From: Pseudomonas paraversuta
Lineage (GTDB): Bacteria > Pseudomonadota > Gammaproteobacteria > Pseudomonadales > Pseudomonadaceae
NCBI RefSeq assembly: GCF_904063065.1
Contig: NZ_CAJFCL010000009.1
Location: 231,753 to 295,752 of the forward strand
Reading direction: 5' to 3'
DNA: 64,000 nt
The notes below the pieces were generated by a model. The model saw nothing but the letters and a program-made list of their open reading frames with translations, was not told where the DNA came from and ran no database searches. A program made the translations under genes and the position numbers. Shown here piece after piece: positions 43,967-52,665 of this stretch (position 1 is its first letter; each line of letters opens with the position of its first letter).

Positions 43967-45115
43967 TCAACTCTGCGCAGCAGCTTTAGGAAGAATATCG
44001 TTGGCCACCATTTCGCCAAACGGACTCACGTATCCCGAACTTTTCGGCAGTTCCGGGCGCTCGATATCGAGGTGCGGAAACAGCAGTTCAGCCACCCGGT
44101 ACGACTCTTCCAGATGCGGGTAGCCGGAAAAAATAAAGGTGTCGATGCCCAGATCGGCGTATTCCTTGACCCGTGCTGCCACTGTCGGGCCGTCACCCAC
44201 CAGAGCCGTACCCGCACCACCGCGCACCAGACCGACCCCCGCCCACAGGTTGGGGCTGACTTCCAGATTGTCGCGGCTGCCGCCGTGCAGGGCAGCCATG
44301 CGCTGCTGGCCGACGGAATCGAAACGCGCCAGTGAAGCCTGGGCCCGGGCAATAGTGTCGTCATCCAGATGAGAAATAAGTTTGTCTGCCGCTTTCCAGG
44401 CCTCGTCGTTGGTTTCGCGCACGATGACGTGCAGGCGAATGCCGAAACGTACGGTACGTCCGTGTTTGGCAGCCTTGGCCCGTACCTGGGCAATTTTTTC
44501 GGCGACCGCAGCCGGTGGCTCGCCCCAGGTCAGAACCATTTCAACCTGCTCTGCGGCCAGATCCTGCGCAGCTTCCGAAGAGCCGCCGAAGTACAGCGGC
44601 GGACGCGGTTGCTGAATCGGCGGGTACAGCAACTTGGCGCCTTTGACCGTGATGTGCTGACCGTCGTAGTCCACGGTTTCGCCTTCGAGCACGCGGCGCC
44701 AGATGCGGGTGAACTCTACCGAGGCCTGATAGCGCTCTTCGTGGCTCAGAAACAGGCCGTCACCGGCCAGTTCTTCCGGGTCACCGCCGGTCACCAGATT
44801 GAACAGCGCGCGTCCGCCGGACAGTCGGTCCAGGGTCGCGGCCTGACGGGCTGCCACGGTCGGCGAGACGATACCCGGACGCAGTGCCACCAGAAATTTC
44901 AGGCGCTGAGTGACAGGGATCAATGCTGCCGCCACCAGCCACGAGTCTTCGCACGAGCGCCCGGTAGGGATCAGAACTCCGCCAAAACCCAGGCGGTCTG
45001 CCGCTTGTGCCACTTGTTGCAGGTAACCGTAATCAACGGCACGGGCGCCTTCGGAGGTGCCAAGGTAATGGCCGTCACCGTGGGTAGGCAGGAACCAGAA
45101 AATATTGAGGCTCAT
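43967..45115 (-). CDS. ssuD: FMNH2-dependent alkanesulfonate monooxygenase
   Basis: SsuD cleaves C2 and longer alkanesulfonates to aldehyde and sulfite using FMNH2 from SsuE. The 382-residue protein starts MSLNIFWFLPTHGDGHYLGT and has RSCEDSWLVAAALIPVTQRLKFLVALRPG with the conserved active-site Cys. FNLVTGGDPEELAGDG and the C-terminal IFSGYPHLEESYRVAELLFP complete the family pattern. It has only three internal Met and one Cys. It lies between ssuA and ssuC in the operon. Confidence 0.95.
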   Translation of the reverse strand: MSLNIFWFLPTHGDGHYLGTSEGARAVDYGYLQQVAQAADRLGFGGVLIPTGRSCEDSWLVAAALIPVTQRLKFLVALRPGIVSPTVAARQAATLDRLSGGRALFNLVTGGDPEELAGDGLFLSHEERYQASVEFTRIWRRVLEGETVDYDGQHITVKGAKLLYPPIQQPRPPLYFGGSSEAAQDLAAEQVEMVLTWGEPPAAVAEKIAQVRAKAAKHGRTVRFGIRLHVIVRETNDEAWKAADKLISHLDDDTIARAQASLARFDSVGQQRMAALHGGSRDNLEVSPNLWAGVGLVRGGAGTALVGDGPTVAARVKEYADLGIDTFIFSGYPHLEESYRVAELLFPHLDIERPELPKSSGYVSPFGEMVANDILPKAAAQS

Positions 45116-45146
45116 GGAGTTGTCTCCTGAATGGGTACGGCAAGCG

Positions 45147-46112
45147 TTAGTTGGCTTTGGCCACAGCGGCCGGTGGTGTCCAGATCACATCTTTCACAAC
45201 CAGCGGCTTGGGAATCAGCTTGAGCTGGTAAAAACTGTCAGCGATTTTTTGCTGGGCGTTGACCACTTCAGGGGTCAAGAACTGCGCGCCGTAGCCCTGG
45301 CGCTTGACCGCCGTGCGGGTGATATCAAGCGCCAGGCCCAGGAGCGGCGCCACTTGCTGCGTGACTTCTTCCGGGTTGGCTTTGGCCCACTCACCGACAT
45401 TGCGCACTTCTTCGATCAGGGTCTCGATGACCTTGGGATGCTGTTCGGCGTAAGGCTTGGTCGCCAGGTAGAACTGATGATTGTCGGCAAGCGCGCTGGC
45501 ATCACGCAGGGTGCGTGCCTGCAGCTGTTGTTCGGCAGCGGCCTGGTACGGGTCCCAGATGACCCAGGCATCGACACTGCCCCGCTCAAACGCAGCACGG
45601 GCATCGGCGGGCGGCAGGAATATGGTCTGGATATCGCTGTACTTCAGGCCGGCGTCTTCCAGGGCACGCACCAACAGGTAGTGAACGTTGGAGCCTTTGT
45701 TGAGCACGACCTTTTTGCCTTTGAGGTCTTTGACCGATTTGATCGGCGAATCCTTGGGCACCAGAATCGCTTCGCTGGTCGGAGCGGGCGGCTCGTAGGC
45801 GACATACAGCAGATCGGCACCGGCGGCCTGGGCGAACACCGGCGGGGTTTCACCCGTCACGCCGAAGTCGATGGAGCCGACGTTCAGGCCTTCAAGCAAT
45901 TGCGGGCCACCGGGGAATTCAGTCCATTGCACCTCGACACCCTGCTCGGCCAGACGCTTCTCCAGCGTGCCCTTGGCCTTGAGCAGCACCAGGGTGCCGT
46001 ACTTTTGATAACCGATACGCAGGGCATCGGCCTGAGCGTGTAAAACGACGCCAAAGGACACGGCCGCAGCTAACAGTGCGACCACTCCACGACGCAAAAT
46101 GACAGGGCGCAT
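45147..46112 (-). CDS. ssuA: Aliphatic sulfonate ABC transporter, periplasmic binding protein
   Basis: The 321-residue product has a signal peptide ending near HAQA and the SsuA core LRIGYQKYGTLVLLKAKGTLEKRL, WTEFPGGPQLLEGLNVGSIDFGVTGE and SVDAWVIWDPYQAAAE. It binds alkanesulfonates in the periplasm. Apart from the initiator it has no Met and no Cys, a sulfur-sparing composition. It is separated from ssuE by about 200 bases that include a class A REP. Confidence 0.93.
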   Translation of the reverse strand: MRPVILRRGVVALLAAAVSFGVVLHAQADALRIGYQKYGTLVLLKAKGTLEKRLAEQGVEVQWTEFPGGPQLLEGLNVGSIDFGVTGETPPVFAQAAGADLLYVAYEPPAPTSEAILVPKDSPIKSVKDLKGKKVVLNKGSNVHYLLVRALEDAGLKYSDIQTIFLPPADARAAFERGSVDAWVIWDPYQAAAEQQLQARTLRDASALADNHQFYLATKPYAEQHPKVIETLIEEVRNVGEWAKANPEEVTQQVAPLLGLALDITRTAVKRQGYGAQFLTPEVVNAQQKIADSFYQLKLIPKPLVVKDVIWTPPAAVAKAN

Positions 46113-46205
46113 GGCGCTCTCCTATTAAGGTTCGAGATTCGGGTTGCACCTGCCGGGCCGTTAGCGGATCGGTAAGGCGGAATTGCTTGAAACTGTGGGC
46201 TGTAT

Positions 46206-46295
46206 CTGTGGGAGCTGGCTTGCCGGCGCTGGCATCACTGCATCGCGTCAGGCAATCCGGGGCGCCTCAATCGCTGACAAGCCAGCTCCCACACA
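46206..46295. repeat. Class A REP/BIME inside the ssu operon
   Basis: CTGTGGGAGCTGGCTTGCCG and the inverted GACAAGCCAGCTCCCACACA lie between ssuE and ssuA. The mRNA hairpins could set the ratio between the reductase and the downstream genes. Confidence 0.8.
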
Positions 46296-46316
46296 GATGC
46301 CGTGGCATCGATTGGT

Positions 46317-46910
46317 TCAGATACTCCAGCGAGCCGTGCGCAGGCGCTCGTTGAGAATGTTCGGGTCCAGCGGTTTCGGACGGCGGGCCAGGGCGCTGTA
46401 AAACTGCTCCAGAGCCTCGCTCAAGCGTTGTTCCAGGATCGGCACCAGTTGCGCTTGTGCGCCGCCTTCGCCGTAAGCAATCTGGCTGTCATCGGCAAAA
46501 ATGCCGTGCAGCATTTCCTGAGCCTTGAGCGCAGAGAGCACCGGCTTGAGGGCGTAGTCCACGGCCAGCATGTGGGCGATGCTGCCACCCGTAGCGATGG
46601 GCAATACCACTTTATGGCTCAGGGCGCGCTCAGGCAGCAGATCAAGGATGGTTTTCAGTGCACCGCTGAACGAGGCCTTGTACACCGGCGTCGCAATCAC
46701 CAGGCCATCGGCATTTTCGATGTGTTGCAACAGATTGATGATTTGCGGACTGTCAAAACGTGCGTGGAGCAAGTCTTCGGCCGCAAAGTCACGTACCTGG
46801 TAACTCACGACTTCTACGCCTTGCTGGTTGAGCCAGTGTTTGGCGCGGTCCAGCAGCACCCCGGAGCGGGATCGTTGGCTTGGGCTACCTCCGAGTGTCA
46901 CGACCAGCAT
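46317..46910 (-). CDS. ssuE: NADPH-dependent FMN reductase
   Basis: SsuE reduces FMN for SsuD. The 197-residue flavodoxin-like protein has MLVVTLGGSPSQRSRSGVLLD, ENADGLVIATPVYKASFSGALKTILDLLPE and PIATGGSIAHMLAVDYALKPVL, all SsuE features. It is the first gene of the ssuEADCBF operon, with an AT-rich promoter region upstream (46911-47060). It may also serve the DszA- and DszC-like enzymes, which have no reductase of their own in the window. Confidence 0.93.
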   Translation of the reverse strand: MLVVTLGGSPSQRSRSGVLLDRAKHWLNQQGVEVVSYQVRDFAAEDLLHARFDSPQIINLLQHIENADGLVIATPVYKASFSGALKTILDLLPERALSHKVVLPIATGGSIAHMLAVDYALKPVLSALKAQEMLHGIFADDSQIAYGEGGAQAQLVPILEQRLSEALEQFYSALARRPKPLDPNILNERLRTARWSI

Positions 46911-47060
46911 CGGGCATTTCCTTGAGTGAATGTGTGCAATTCGCTGTCAGCGTTTTCGCTTGAGTGAGAAGACCTTAACAGGTGATTTATATATCTATAA
47001 ATCATATTTATTCATTTGTTTATTCCTTAAATGAATATGAGATTTGACGATTCAAAGCGC
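46911..47060 (-). promoter_or_regulatory. AT-rich promoter region of the ssu operon
   Basis: The stretch 46985-47040 is very AT-rich against a GC-rich background and has an inverted repeat, ATTCATTT / AAATGAAT, at 47010-47036. Activators such as CysB, which control sulfate-starvation genes, bind AT-rich sites of this sort. I cannot fix the -35/-10 boxes with confidence. Confidence 0.45.
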
Positions 47061-47087
47061 AAAAAAAAGGGCCGTCGAAACGGCCCC
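47061..47087 (-). terminator. Intrinsic terminator after lsfA
   Basis: On the minus strand GGGCCG / CGGCCC with a six-base loop is followed by eight T. It lies about 90 bases after the lsfA stop, beyond a REP, and ends the lsfA transcript before the ssu promoter. Confidence 0.85.
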
Positions 47088-47116
47088 AAACCCTGTTGCA
47101 CTTGAAGATGGAAACT

Positions 47117-47172
47117 CTGCAGGAGCGAGCCGTGCAGATCAAAAAGATCGCGAGCAAGCTGGCTTCTACAGG
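47117..47172. repeat. Degenerate class B REP after lsfA
   Basis: CTGCAGGAGCGAGC and AGCAAGCTGGCTTCTACAGG form a mismatched pair between lsfA and its terminator. Confidence 0.65.
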
Positions 47173-47178
47173 AGAGGA

Positions 47179-47817
47179 TTATTTGTTTGGCTGTGGCGTG
47201 AGGCGCAGGTAGGGCTTCACGGCGCGGTAGCCCTTGGGGAAGCGCTTCTTGATTTCGTCTTCATCCTTTAGCGACGGCACGATCACCACTTCGTCGCCGT
47301 CCTGCCAGTTGGCCGGGGTGGCAACTTTGAAGTTGTCGGTCAGTTGCAACGAATCGATCACGCGCAAAATTTCATTGAAATTGCGTCCGGTGCTGGCTGG
47401 ATAGGTGATGGTCAGGCGAATCTTTTTGTTCGGATCAATCACGAACAGCGAGCGCACCGTCAGGGTATCGCTGGCATTGGGGTGAATCAGATCGTAGAGA
47501 TCGGACACTTTGCGATCGGCATCGGCCAGGATCGGAAAGTTGACCTGGGTGTTCTGGGTTTGGTTGATGTCTTCGATCCAGCGGTGATGCGAGTCCACCG
47601 GGTCGACGGACAGCGCGATGGCTTTGACCCCGCGTTTGGCAAATTCGTCCTTGAGCTTGGCGGTGAAGCCCAGCTCGGTGGTGCAGACCGGGGTGAAGTC
47701 CGCCGGGTGTGAAAACAGCACGCCCCAGTTATCGCCCAGCCATTCATGAAAACGAATCTTGCCGGCGCTGGAATCCTGTTCGAAATCGGGGGCGATGTCG
47801 CCGAGTCTGAGGCTCAT
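47179..47817 (-). CDS. lsfA: 1-Cys peroxiredoxin LsfA (Prx6 type)
   Basis: The 212-residue protein has the peroxidatic motif SHPADFTPVCTTE (Cys45) and the C-terminal Prx6 domain with ITYPASTGRNFNEILRVIDSLQ. LsfA reduces hydrogen and organic peroxides and is induced by sulfate starvation in pseudomonads, where sulfonate oxygenases make reactive oxygen. The catalytic Cys is the only cysteine, and the initiator is the only Met. It lies upstream of the ssu operon on the same strand but has its own terminator. Confidence 0.93.
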   Translation of the reverse strand: MSLRLGDIAPDFEQDSSAGKIRFHEWLGDNWGVLFSHPADFTPVCTTELGFTAKLKDEFAKRGVKAIALSVDPVDSHHRWIEDINQTQNTQVNFPILADADRKVSDLYDLIHPNASDTLTVRSLFVIDPNKKIRLTITYPASTGRNFNEILRVIDSLQLTDNFKVATPANWQDGDEVVIVPSLKDEDEIKKRFPKGYRAVKPYLRLTPQPNK

Positions 47818-48058
47818 GGTGCAGCTCCTTTTTATAGGGAATGGCAGGGCGTGATGGACTTACTCTGCCTGCACCATGAACTAATTAAAAAGAATAAATA
47901 TCGATTTGGTTAGAGCATAAGGGAATATTAAAAACTGTTTCATTGGACACGGCCAAGGCATGGGGCCACTCTGGATTCAGGTTTAGGCAAGGGGAGCGGC
48001 AGGGAGCTGCGACATTCAAATGTGTTGCGAATTGATCGATTCGGTCTTCGGTAAACAC

Positions 48059-48089
48059 CCTGCCCGGCATTGCGCCGGGCAGGATTTTT
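48059..48089. terminator. Strong hairpin downstream of the OprD-family gene
   Basis: A ten-base perfect stem, CCTGCCCGGC / GCCGGGCAGG with a five-base loop, lies about 25 bases after the porin stop codon. The T tract (ATTTTT) follows on the plus strand, while the minus-strand tail GTGTTTACC is only partly T-rich. It probably still ends the porin transcript. Confidence 0.65.
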
Positions 48090-48111
48090 CTTGCCTGTTA
48101 CTACAACCGGC

Positions 48112-49473
48112 TTACAGCAACGGAATCGAGTAGCTGACGATCAGACGGTTTTCGTCCTGGTCGCGCTGGTTGGCAATGTCGTTGCGCCACATGGCGTTTT
48201 TCCACATGAAGCCGAGGTTTTTCAACGCGCCTTCCTGTACCACGTAGGCCACAGTGATATCGCGTTCCCACTCGGAAGCGCCATTGCTGGTCTGCTTGTT
48301 GCCGCTGTAGGTGTCGATGTTGTCGCCACGCAGGTAAACCGCGCCCGCCGTCAGGCCGGGAACGCCAAGCTTGGCGAAGTCATACGAGTAGCGAGCCTGC
48401 CAGGTACGTTCGCCAGCACGGGCGAACTTCTGGATTTGCATGTCGGTAGTCAGGTAAGCCGACGAACCGTCGCCCTGGTTCAGCCAAGGGAAGTCACTGC
48501 TGCCGTTGCTGACCTGGTAACCGCCACCGAAGGTGTGACCTTCAACGGTGTACAGGAACAGACCGCTGTACAGGTTGTTATCAACCTTGCCTTTGCCGTT
48601 GCCCGTCGAGCTATGGGCGTAGTCACCGGAGGTGTAATACAGCGGATCATGGCCGTTTTTACCATCATCGGAGCTGTTGAAGTAGCGCAAGTCAGTTTTC
48701 AACACGCCCGGACCGATGGACCAGTTGTGGGTCAGACCCAGGAAGTGTTGCTTGTAGAAATCTTCCAGATTGCCGTAGTAGTACTGCAGCAACAGGTCTT
48801 TGTTGACCTTGTAGTCGGCACCGCCGTAATAGAACTTGTTAACAAATTTGCCGGTGTCGTAGTTGGAGCCACCGTTGGCGCCAGCAATCGACAGGCCTTC
48901 GTTGTTGGTGGAGTTACGACCCTTGGCGTGTTCGATCTGGCCGCCGGTGAAGGTCAGGTCCTTGAACTCGCTGGAGGTGATCTGGCCACCCTGGAAGGTT
49001 TGCGGCAGCAGGCGACCGTCGTTGGTCACGATGACCGGCAGTTTTGGCTGCAAGGTACCGATGCGCAATTCAGTCTGGGAAATCTTGGCTTTAGCCGTCA
49101 GGCCCAGGCTGGAGAAATCGTCCACAGCGTGGTCGCCGTCGCTTGGGAATACCGAGCCACCGGCGTTCAGGCCAGTCGGGTTACCGTGCTTGGCAGTGCT
49201 GGAGTCCAGCTTGACGCCCAGCAGGCCAATTGCATCCACACCAAAACCAACTGTGCCCTGGGTGAAACCCGAGGTGTAGTCCAGCTGGAAGCCTTGGCCC
49301 CATTCAGCGGTGTAGTTGGAGTTCTTCGGCGCACCCGAATCACGGTTATCGTTGTTGATATAGAAGTTACGCAGTTTCAGCGTGGTCTTGCTGTCTTCAA
49401 TAAAACCGGCAGCGCTTGCCTGTTGCGCCAACAAACCTACGGCCACAGCGATGGCCAAGGTGGACTTGTTCAT
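48112..49473 (-). CDS. OprD-family outer membrane porin
   Basis: The 453-residue product has a signal peptide (MNKSTLAIAVAVGLLAQQASA) followed by the OprD start AGFIEDSKTTLKLRNFYINNDNRDSG. Alternating beta-strand sequence continues to a C-terminus ending IVSYSIPLL. OprD porins are 18-stranded channels for amino or organic acids. It sits between the ssu and tau clusters, diverging from tauA, which suggests sulfonate passage. The mature protein has no Cys and three Met. The specific substrate is inferred. Confidence 0.85.
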   Translation of the reverse strand: MNKSTLAIAVAVGLLAQQASAAGFIEDSKTTLKLRNFYINNDNRDSGAPKNSNYTAEWGQGFQLDYTSGFTQGTVGFGVDAIGLLGVKLDSSTAKHGNPTGLNAGGSVFPSDGDHAVDDFSSLGLTAKAKISQTELRIGTLQPKLPVIVTNDGRLLPQTFQGGQITSSEFKDLTFTGGQIEHAKGRNSTNNEGLSIAGANGGSNYDTGKFVNKFYYGGADYKVNKDLLLQYYYGNLEDFYKQHFLGLTHNWSIGPGVLKTDLRYFNSSDDGKNGHDPLYYTSGDYAHSSTGNGKGKVDNNLYSGLFLYTVEGHTFGGGYQVSNGSSDFPWLNQGDGSSAYLTTDMQIQKFARAGERTWQARYSYDFAKLGVPGLTAGAVYLRGDNIDTYSGNKQTSNGASEWERDITVAYVVQEGALKNLGFMWKNAMWRNDIANQRDQDENRLIVSYSIPLL

Positions 49474-49970
49474 GGTGTTGCTCCTATGCGTTTCTAATTT
49501 TTGTAGTTCTTTAACCCAAGATCTGACGTCTCGGTGCTACAGATGCGCGATTAGCGCCGGACAATGACTGACAAGTCAATCGTAACCAATCATGTCTACG
49601 ACCTTTGTCTAGTCGTCTGCCATTTATGCGCAGGATAATGGCTACTCCATAAAACTAAAAAGAATTGTTTAGAATTTTTTCAGATCGAATGGATATATGT
49701 CTAAATATTACCCGCGCAAAATCGGAGGAATCCTATCGGCCTTTTGTCTAATTCCTAAACAAAAATTTATGAATTTTTTAATAACATTTAGCGCTTAACT
49801 ACTACCCGATCAGTTGCCAGGCGAAACACCGGAGCAGATAGAGCTCGCGCGCGTTTGTGCATGTTGCGGAACAACATAAGCTAATGCTTAAAAGTTATTT
49901 ATTTACGCATTCTTAGATCATTTAACCTCGCGCTCTGCCGATATCCGGCCACCTGCCGAGGAGCTACTTG
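49474..49970. other. AT-rich divergent control region between the porin gene and tauA
   Basis: This 497-base gap has no gene. It is strongly AT-rich at 49620-49800 and 49870-49930, unlike the coding sequence on either side. It should hold the promoters of the OprD-family gene and tauABCD, and probably activator sites for sulfur-starvation control. I could not align a clear CysB-type site by eye. The tauA ribosome-binding site GAGGAG is at 49958-49963. Confidence 0.5.
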
Positions 49971-50954
49971 ATGAAACTGCACTCTCCATTACGCCTTTTG
50001 GCAGCTTTGTCCCTGGCGGGTGCCAGCTTCTTTGCCCAGGCCGCAGCCAACGACGTGACCGTGGCCTACCAAACCACCGTAGACCCGGCGAAAGTCGCCC
50101 AGGCCGACGGCGCTTACGAGAAAGCTACCGGTGCCAAAATCAACTGGCGCAAATTCGATAACGGCTCCGACATCATTGCCGCCATTGCCTCGGGCGATGT
50201 GCAGATCGGCTACCTGGGTTCAAGCCCGCTGACCGCAGCCATCACCCGCAAGGTGCCGGTGGAAACCTTTTTGATCGCAACCCAGATCGGCGGCGCCGAA
50301 GCCCTGGTGGCCCGTGACGGTTCCGGGATCAATGGCCCGCAGGACCTGATCGGCAAGAAAATCGCCGTGCCCTTTGTCTCTACCGGCCACTACAGCCTGC
50401 TGGCAGCGCTCAAGCACTGGAATATTGATCCTTCGAAAGTACAGATTCTGAACCTGGCGCCGCCGGCCATTGTGGCGGCCTGGAAGCGTGGCGATATCGA
50501 TGCCACCTATGTGTGGGACCCGGCATTGGGCGCAGCCAAGGAAAACGGCAAGGTGCTGATCACCTCTGGCGAGCTGGCCAAATTCGGCGCACCGACCTTT
50601 GACGCCTGGATCGTGCGCAAGGACTTCGCCGCCAAGCACCCGGAAATCGTTAAAGCGTTCGCCAAAGTCACCCTGGATGCTTACGCCGACTATCACAAGG
50701 ACCCAAAAGCCTGGCTGGCCAATCAAAGCAACGTCGACAAGGTGGTGAAGCTCTCGGGCGCCAAAGCGGCTGATATTGCGCTACTGCTGCAAGGCAACGT
50801 CTACCCGCTGGCCGCCGATCAGGTGGTTCTGCTGGGCGCACCTACCACCAAAGCGCTGACCGACACCGCGACCTTCCTCAAAGAGCAAGGCAAGGTCGAC
50901 GCGGTTCTGTCGGACTACGCGCCGTCGGTTAACGCCAGTTTCATTACTCAATAA
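49971..50954 (+). CDS. tauA: Taurine ABC transporter, periplasmic binding protein
   Basis: The 327-residue product has a signal peptide (MKLHSPLRLLAALSLAGASFFAQAA) and the TauA core NDVTVAYQTTVDPAKVAQADGAYEKATG, IAAIASGDVQIGYLGSSPLTAAITR and GDIDATYVWDPALG. It binds taurine in the periplasm. ATG 49971 follows GAGGAG at a good distance. The mature protein has no Cys and no Met. It heads the tauABCD operon. Confidence 0.95.
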   Translation: MKLHSPLRLLAALSLAGASFFAQAAANDVTVAYQTTVDPAKVAQADGAYEKATGAKINWRKFDNGSDIIAAIASGDVQIGYLGSSPLTAAITRKVPVETFLIATQIGGAEALVARDGSGINGPQDLIGKKIAVPFVSTGHYSLLAALKHWNIDPSKVQILNLAPPAIVAAWKRGDIDATYVWDPALGAAKENGKVLITSGELAKFGAPTFDAWIVRKDFAAKHPEIVKAFAKVTLDAYADYHKDPKAWLANQSNVDKVVKLSGAKAADIALLLQGNVYPLAADQVVLLGAPTTKALTDTATFLKEQGKVDAVLSDYAPSVNASFITQ

Positions 50955-50981
50955 TTTTCGCCCGCTGAGGAGTCGACCGTC

Positions 50982-51776
50982 ATGGCCTTGTTATCACTGG
51001 AGCGTATCAGCGCACAGTACCCGGGCGCAGCTGAGCCGGTGCTGTCGGATATTTCCGTCAGCCTCGGCCCTCAGCAACTGCTGGTCGCCCTTGGCCCGTC
51101 GGGCAGCGGCAAAACCTCCTTGCTGAATCTGATCGCCGGTTTTGTTGAACCCAGCGGCGGACGCATCACCCTCGACGGGGCTCAGGTCAAAGGGCCAAGC
51201 GCCGAACGCGGAGTGGTGTTTCAGGACGATGTACTGCTGCCCTGGCAGGACGTGCTGGCCAATGTGGCCTTCGGCCTTGAACTGGCAGGAGTCCCCCGCA
51301 ACAAGCGTGAAAGCCGCGCCCGTGAAATGCTGGCGCTGGTGGATTTGTCGGGCTTTGAACAGCGCCGCGTCTGGGAGCTTTCGGGCGGCCAGAAACAACG
51401 TGTCGGCCTGGCTCGGGCCCTGGCGGCCGACCCGCGCGTGTTGCTGATGGACGAACCTTTCGGCGCACTGGACGCCTTCACCCGCGAACAGATGCAAGAG
51501 TTGCTGCTGCAAGTGTGCAAGCGCACGGACAAACCCGTATTTCTGATTACCCACGACATTGAAGAAGCGGTTTTTCTGGCTACCGACCTGATTTTGCTCG
51601 CGCCCAATCCGGGCCGCATTGTTGAGCGGCTGAGCCTGGACTTCGGTCAGCGTTACAACGCCGGCGAATCGGCCCGTTCGATCAAATCCGATCCGCGCTT
51701 TATCGAAACCCGTGAACACGTGCTGGAACGTGTGTTTTCCCAACACGGTGCCGCCCGGCACCAGGAGCACGCATGA
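50982..51776 (+). CDS. tauB: Taurine ABC transporter ATPase
   Basis: The 264-residue ATPase has Walker A GPSGSGKTS, the Q-loop FQDDVLLPWQDVLANVAFG, signature LSGGQKQRVGLARAL, Walker B LLMDEPFGALD and ITHDIEEAV, the TauB/SsuB pattern. It is 27 bases after tauA and overlaps tauC by four bases. Confidence 0.95.
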   Translation: MALLSLERISAQYPGAAEPVLSDISVSLGPQQLLVALGPSGSGKTSLLNLIAGFVEPSGGRITLDGAQVKGPSAERGVVFQDDVLLPWQDVLANVAFGLELAGVPRNKRESRAREMLALVDLSGFEQRRVWELSGGQKQRVGLARALAADPRVLLMDEPFGALDAFTREQMQELLLQVCKRTDKPVFLITHDIEEAVFLATDLILLAPNPGRIVERLSLDFGQRYNAGESARSIKSDPRFIETREHVLERVFSQHGAARHQEHA

Positions 51777-52609
51777 GCAGTTATGAAGCCGTCGCCGAAG
51801 CTGCAGTTGCAGCGCCCCACGCACCGCGCCCGGTAAAACGCAGCCTGAGTACGCGCTGGATCAGCGTCCTGACCATCCTCACGCTGCTTGCCGTCTGGTG
51901 GGCCGTGACTGCCGCCGGACTCATCGAGCCGCTGTTTTTGCCGCCACCTTCGGCCGTGCTGGAGAAAGGCTGGTTGCTGGCGACCACAGGTTATATGGAC
52001 TCCACCTTGTGGCAGCACCTGGGCGCCAGTCTGACCCGTATCGGCCTGGGCCTGGGCTTTGCGATTCTGACCGCGGTGCCGGTGGGCATCGCTATCGGCC
52101 ACAACCGCATCGCGCGGGGGATTTTCGACCCGCTGATCGAGTTCTATCGGCCTATTCCGCCGCTGGCCTATTTGCCGTTGATTGTGATCTGGTGCGGGAT
52201 TGGCGAACTGTCGAAAGTACTGCTGATTTATCTGGCGATCTTTGCCCCGATTGCAATTGCCACTGCCACCGGCGTGCGTACCGTCGACCCGGCCAAAGTC
52301 CGCGCCGCCCAGTCGCTGGGTGCCACTCGCTGGCAGTTGATTCGCCATGTGATTTTGCCCAGCGCCCTGCCGGACATTCTGACCGGTGTGCGTATTGGTC
52401 TGGGCGTGGGCTGGTCGACCCTGGTGGCAGCCGAGTTGATCGCCGCCACCAGCGGTCTGGGTTTTATGGTGCAGTCCGCTGCGCAATTCCTGGTCACCGA
52501 CGTGGTGGTCTTGGGGATTCTGGTGATTGCCATCATCGCCTTTGCCATGGAAATGGGCCTGCGCGCCCTGCAACGCAAGCTGGTGCCGTGGCACGGCCAG
52601 GCTCACTAG
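51773..52609 (+). CDS. tauC: Taurine ABC transporter permease
   Basis: The 278-residue protein has about six membrane helices and the loop KVRAAQSLGATRWQLIRHVILPSALPDILTGVRIGLGVGWSTLVAAELIAA, typical of TauC. The first 30 residues are a cytoplasmic, alanine-rich arm. It starts in the ATGA overlap with tauB and precedes tauD by 56 bases. Confidence 0.95.
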   Translation: MSSYEAVAEAAVAAPHAPRPVKRSLSTRWISVLTILTLLAVWWAVTAAGLIEPLFLPPPSAVLEKGWLLATTGYMDSTLWQHLGASLTRIGLGLGFAILTAVPVGIAIGHNRIARGIFDPLIEFYRPIPPLAYLPLIVIWCGIGELSKVLLIYLAIFAPIAIATATGVRTVDPAKVRAAQSLGATRWQLIRHVILPSALPDILTGVRIGLGVGWSTLVAAELIAATSGLGFMVQSAAQFLVTDVVVLGILVIAIIAFAMEMGLRALQRKLVPWHGQAH

Positions 52610-52665
52610 ACACTTCGAATTGCACTCGACGCTGATCAATCGGCGCGCTGATAAAGAGATAGACC

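Noticed and set aside
47885..48070. 61-residue minus-strand frame between lsfA and the porin gene
   Set aside because: It crosses the AT-rich lsfA promoter region and a strong hairpin, has no ribosome-binding site and shows no conserved feature.
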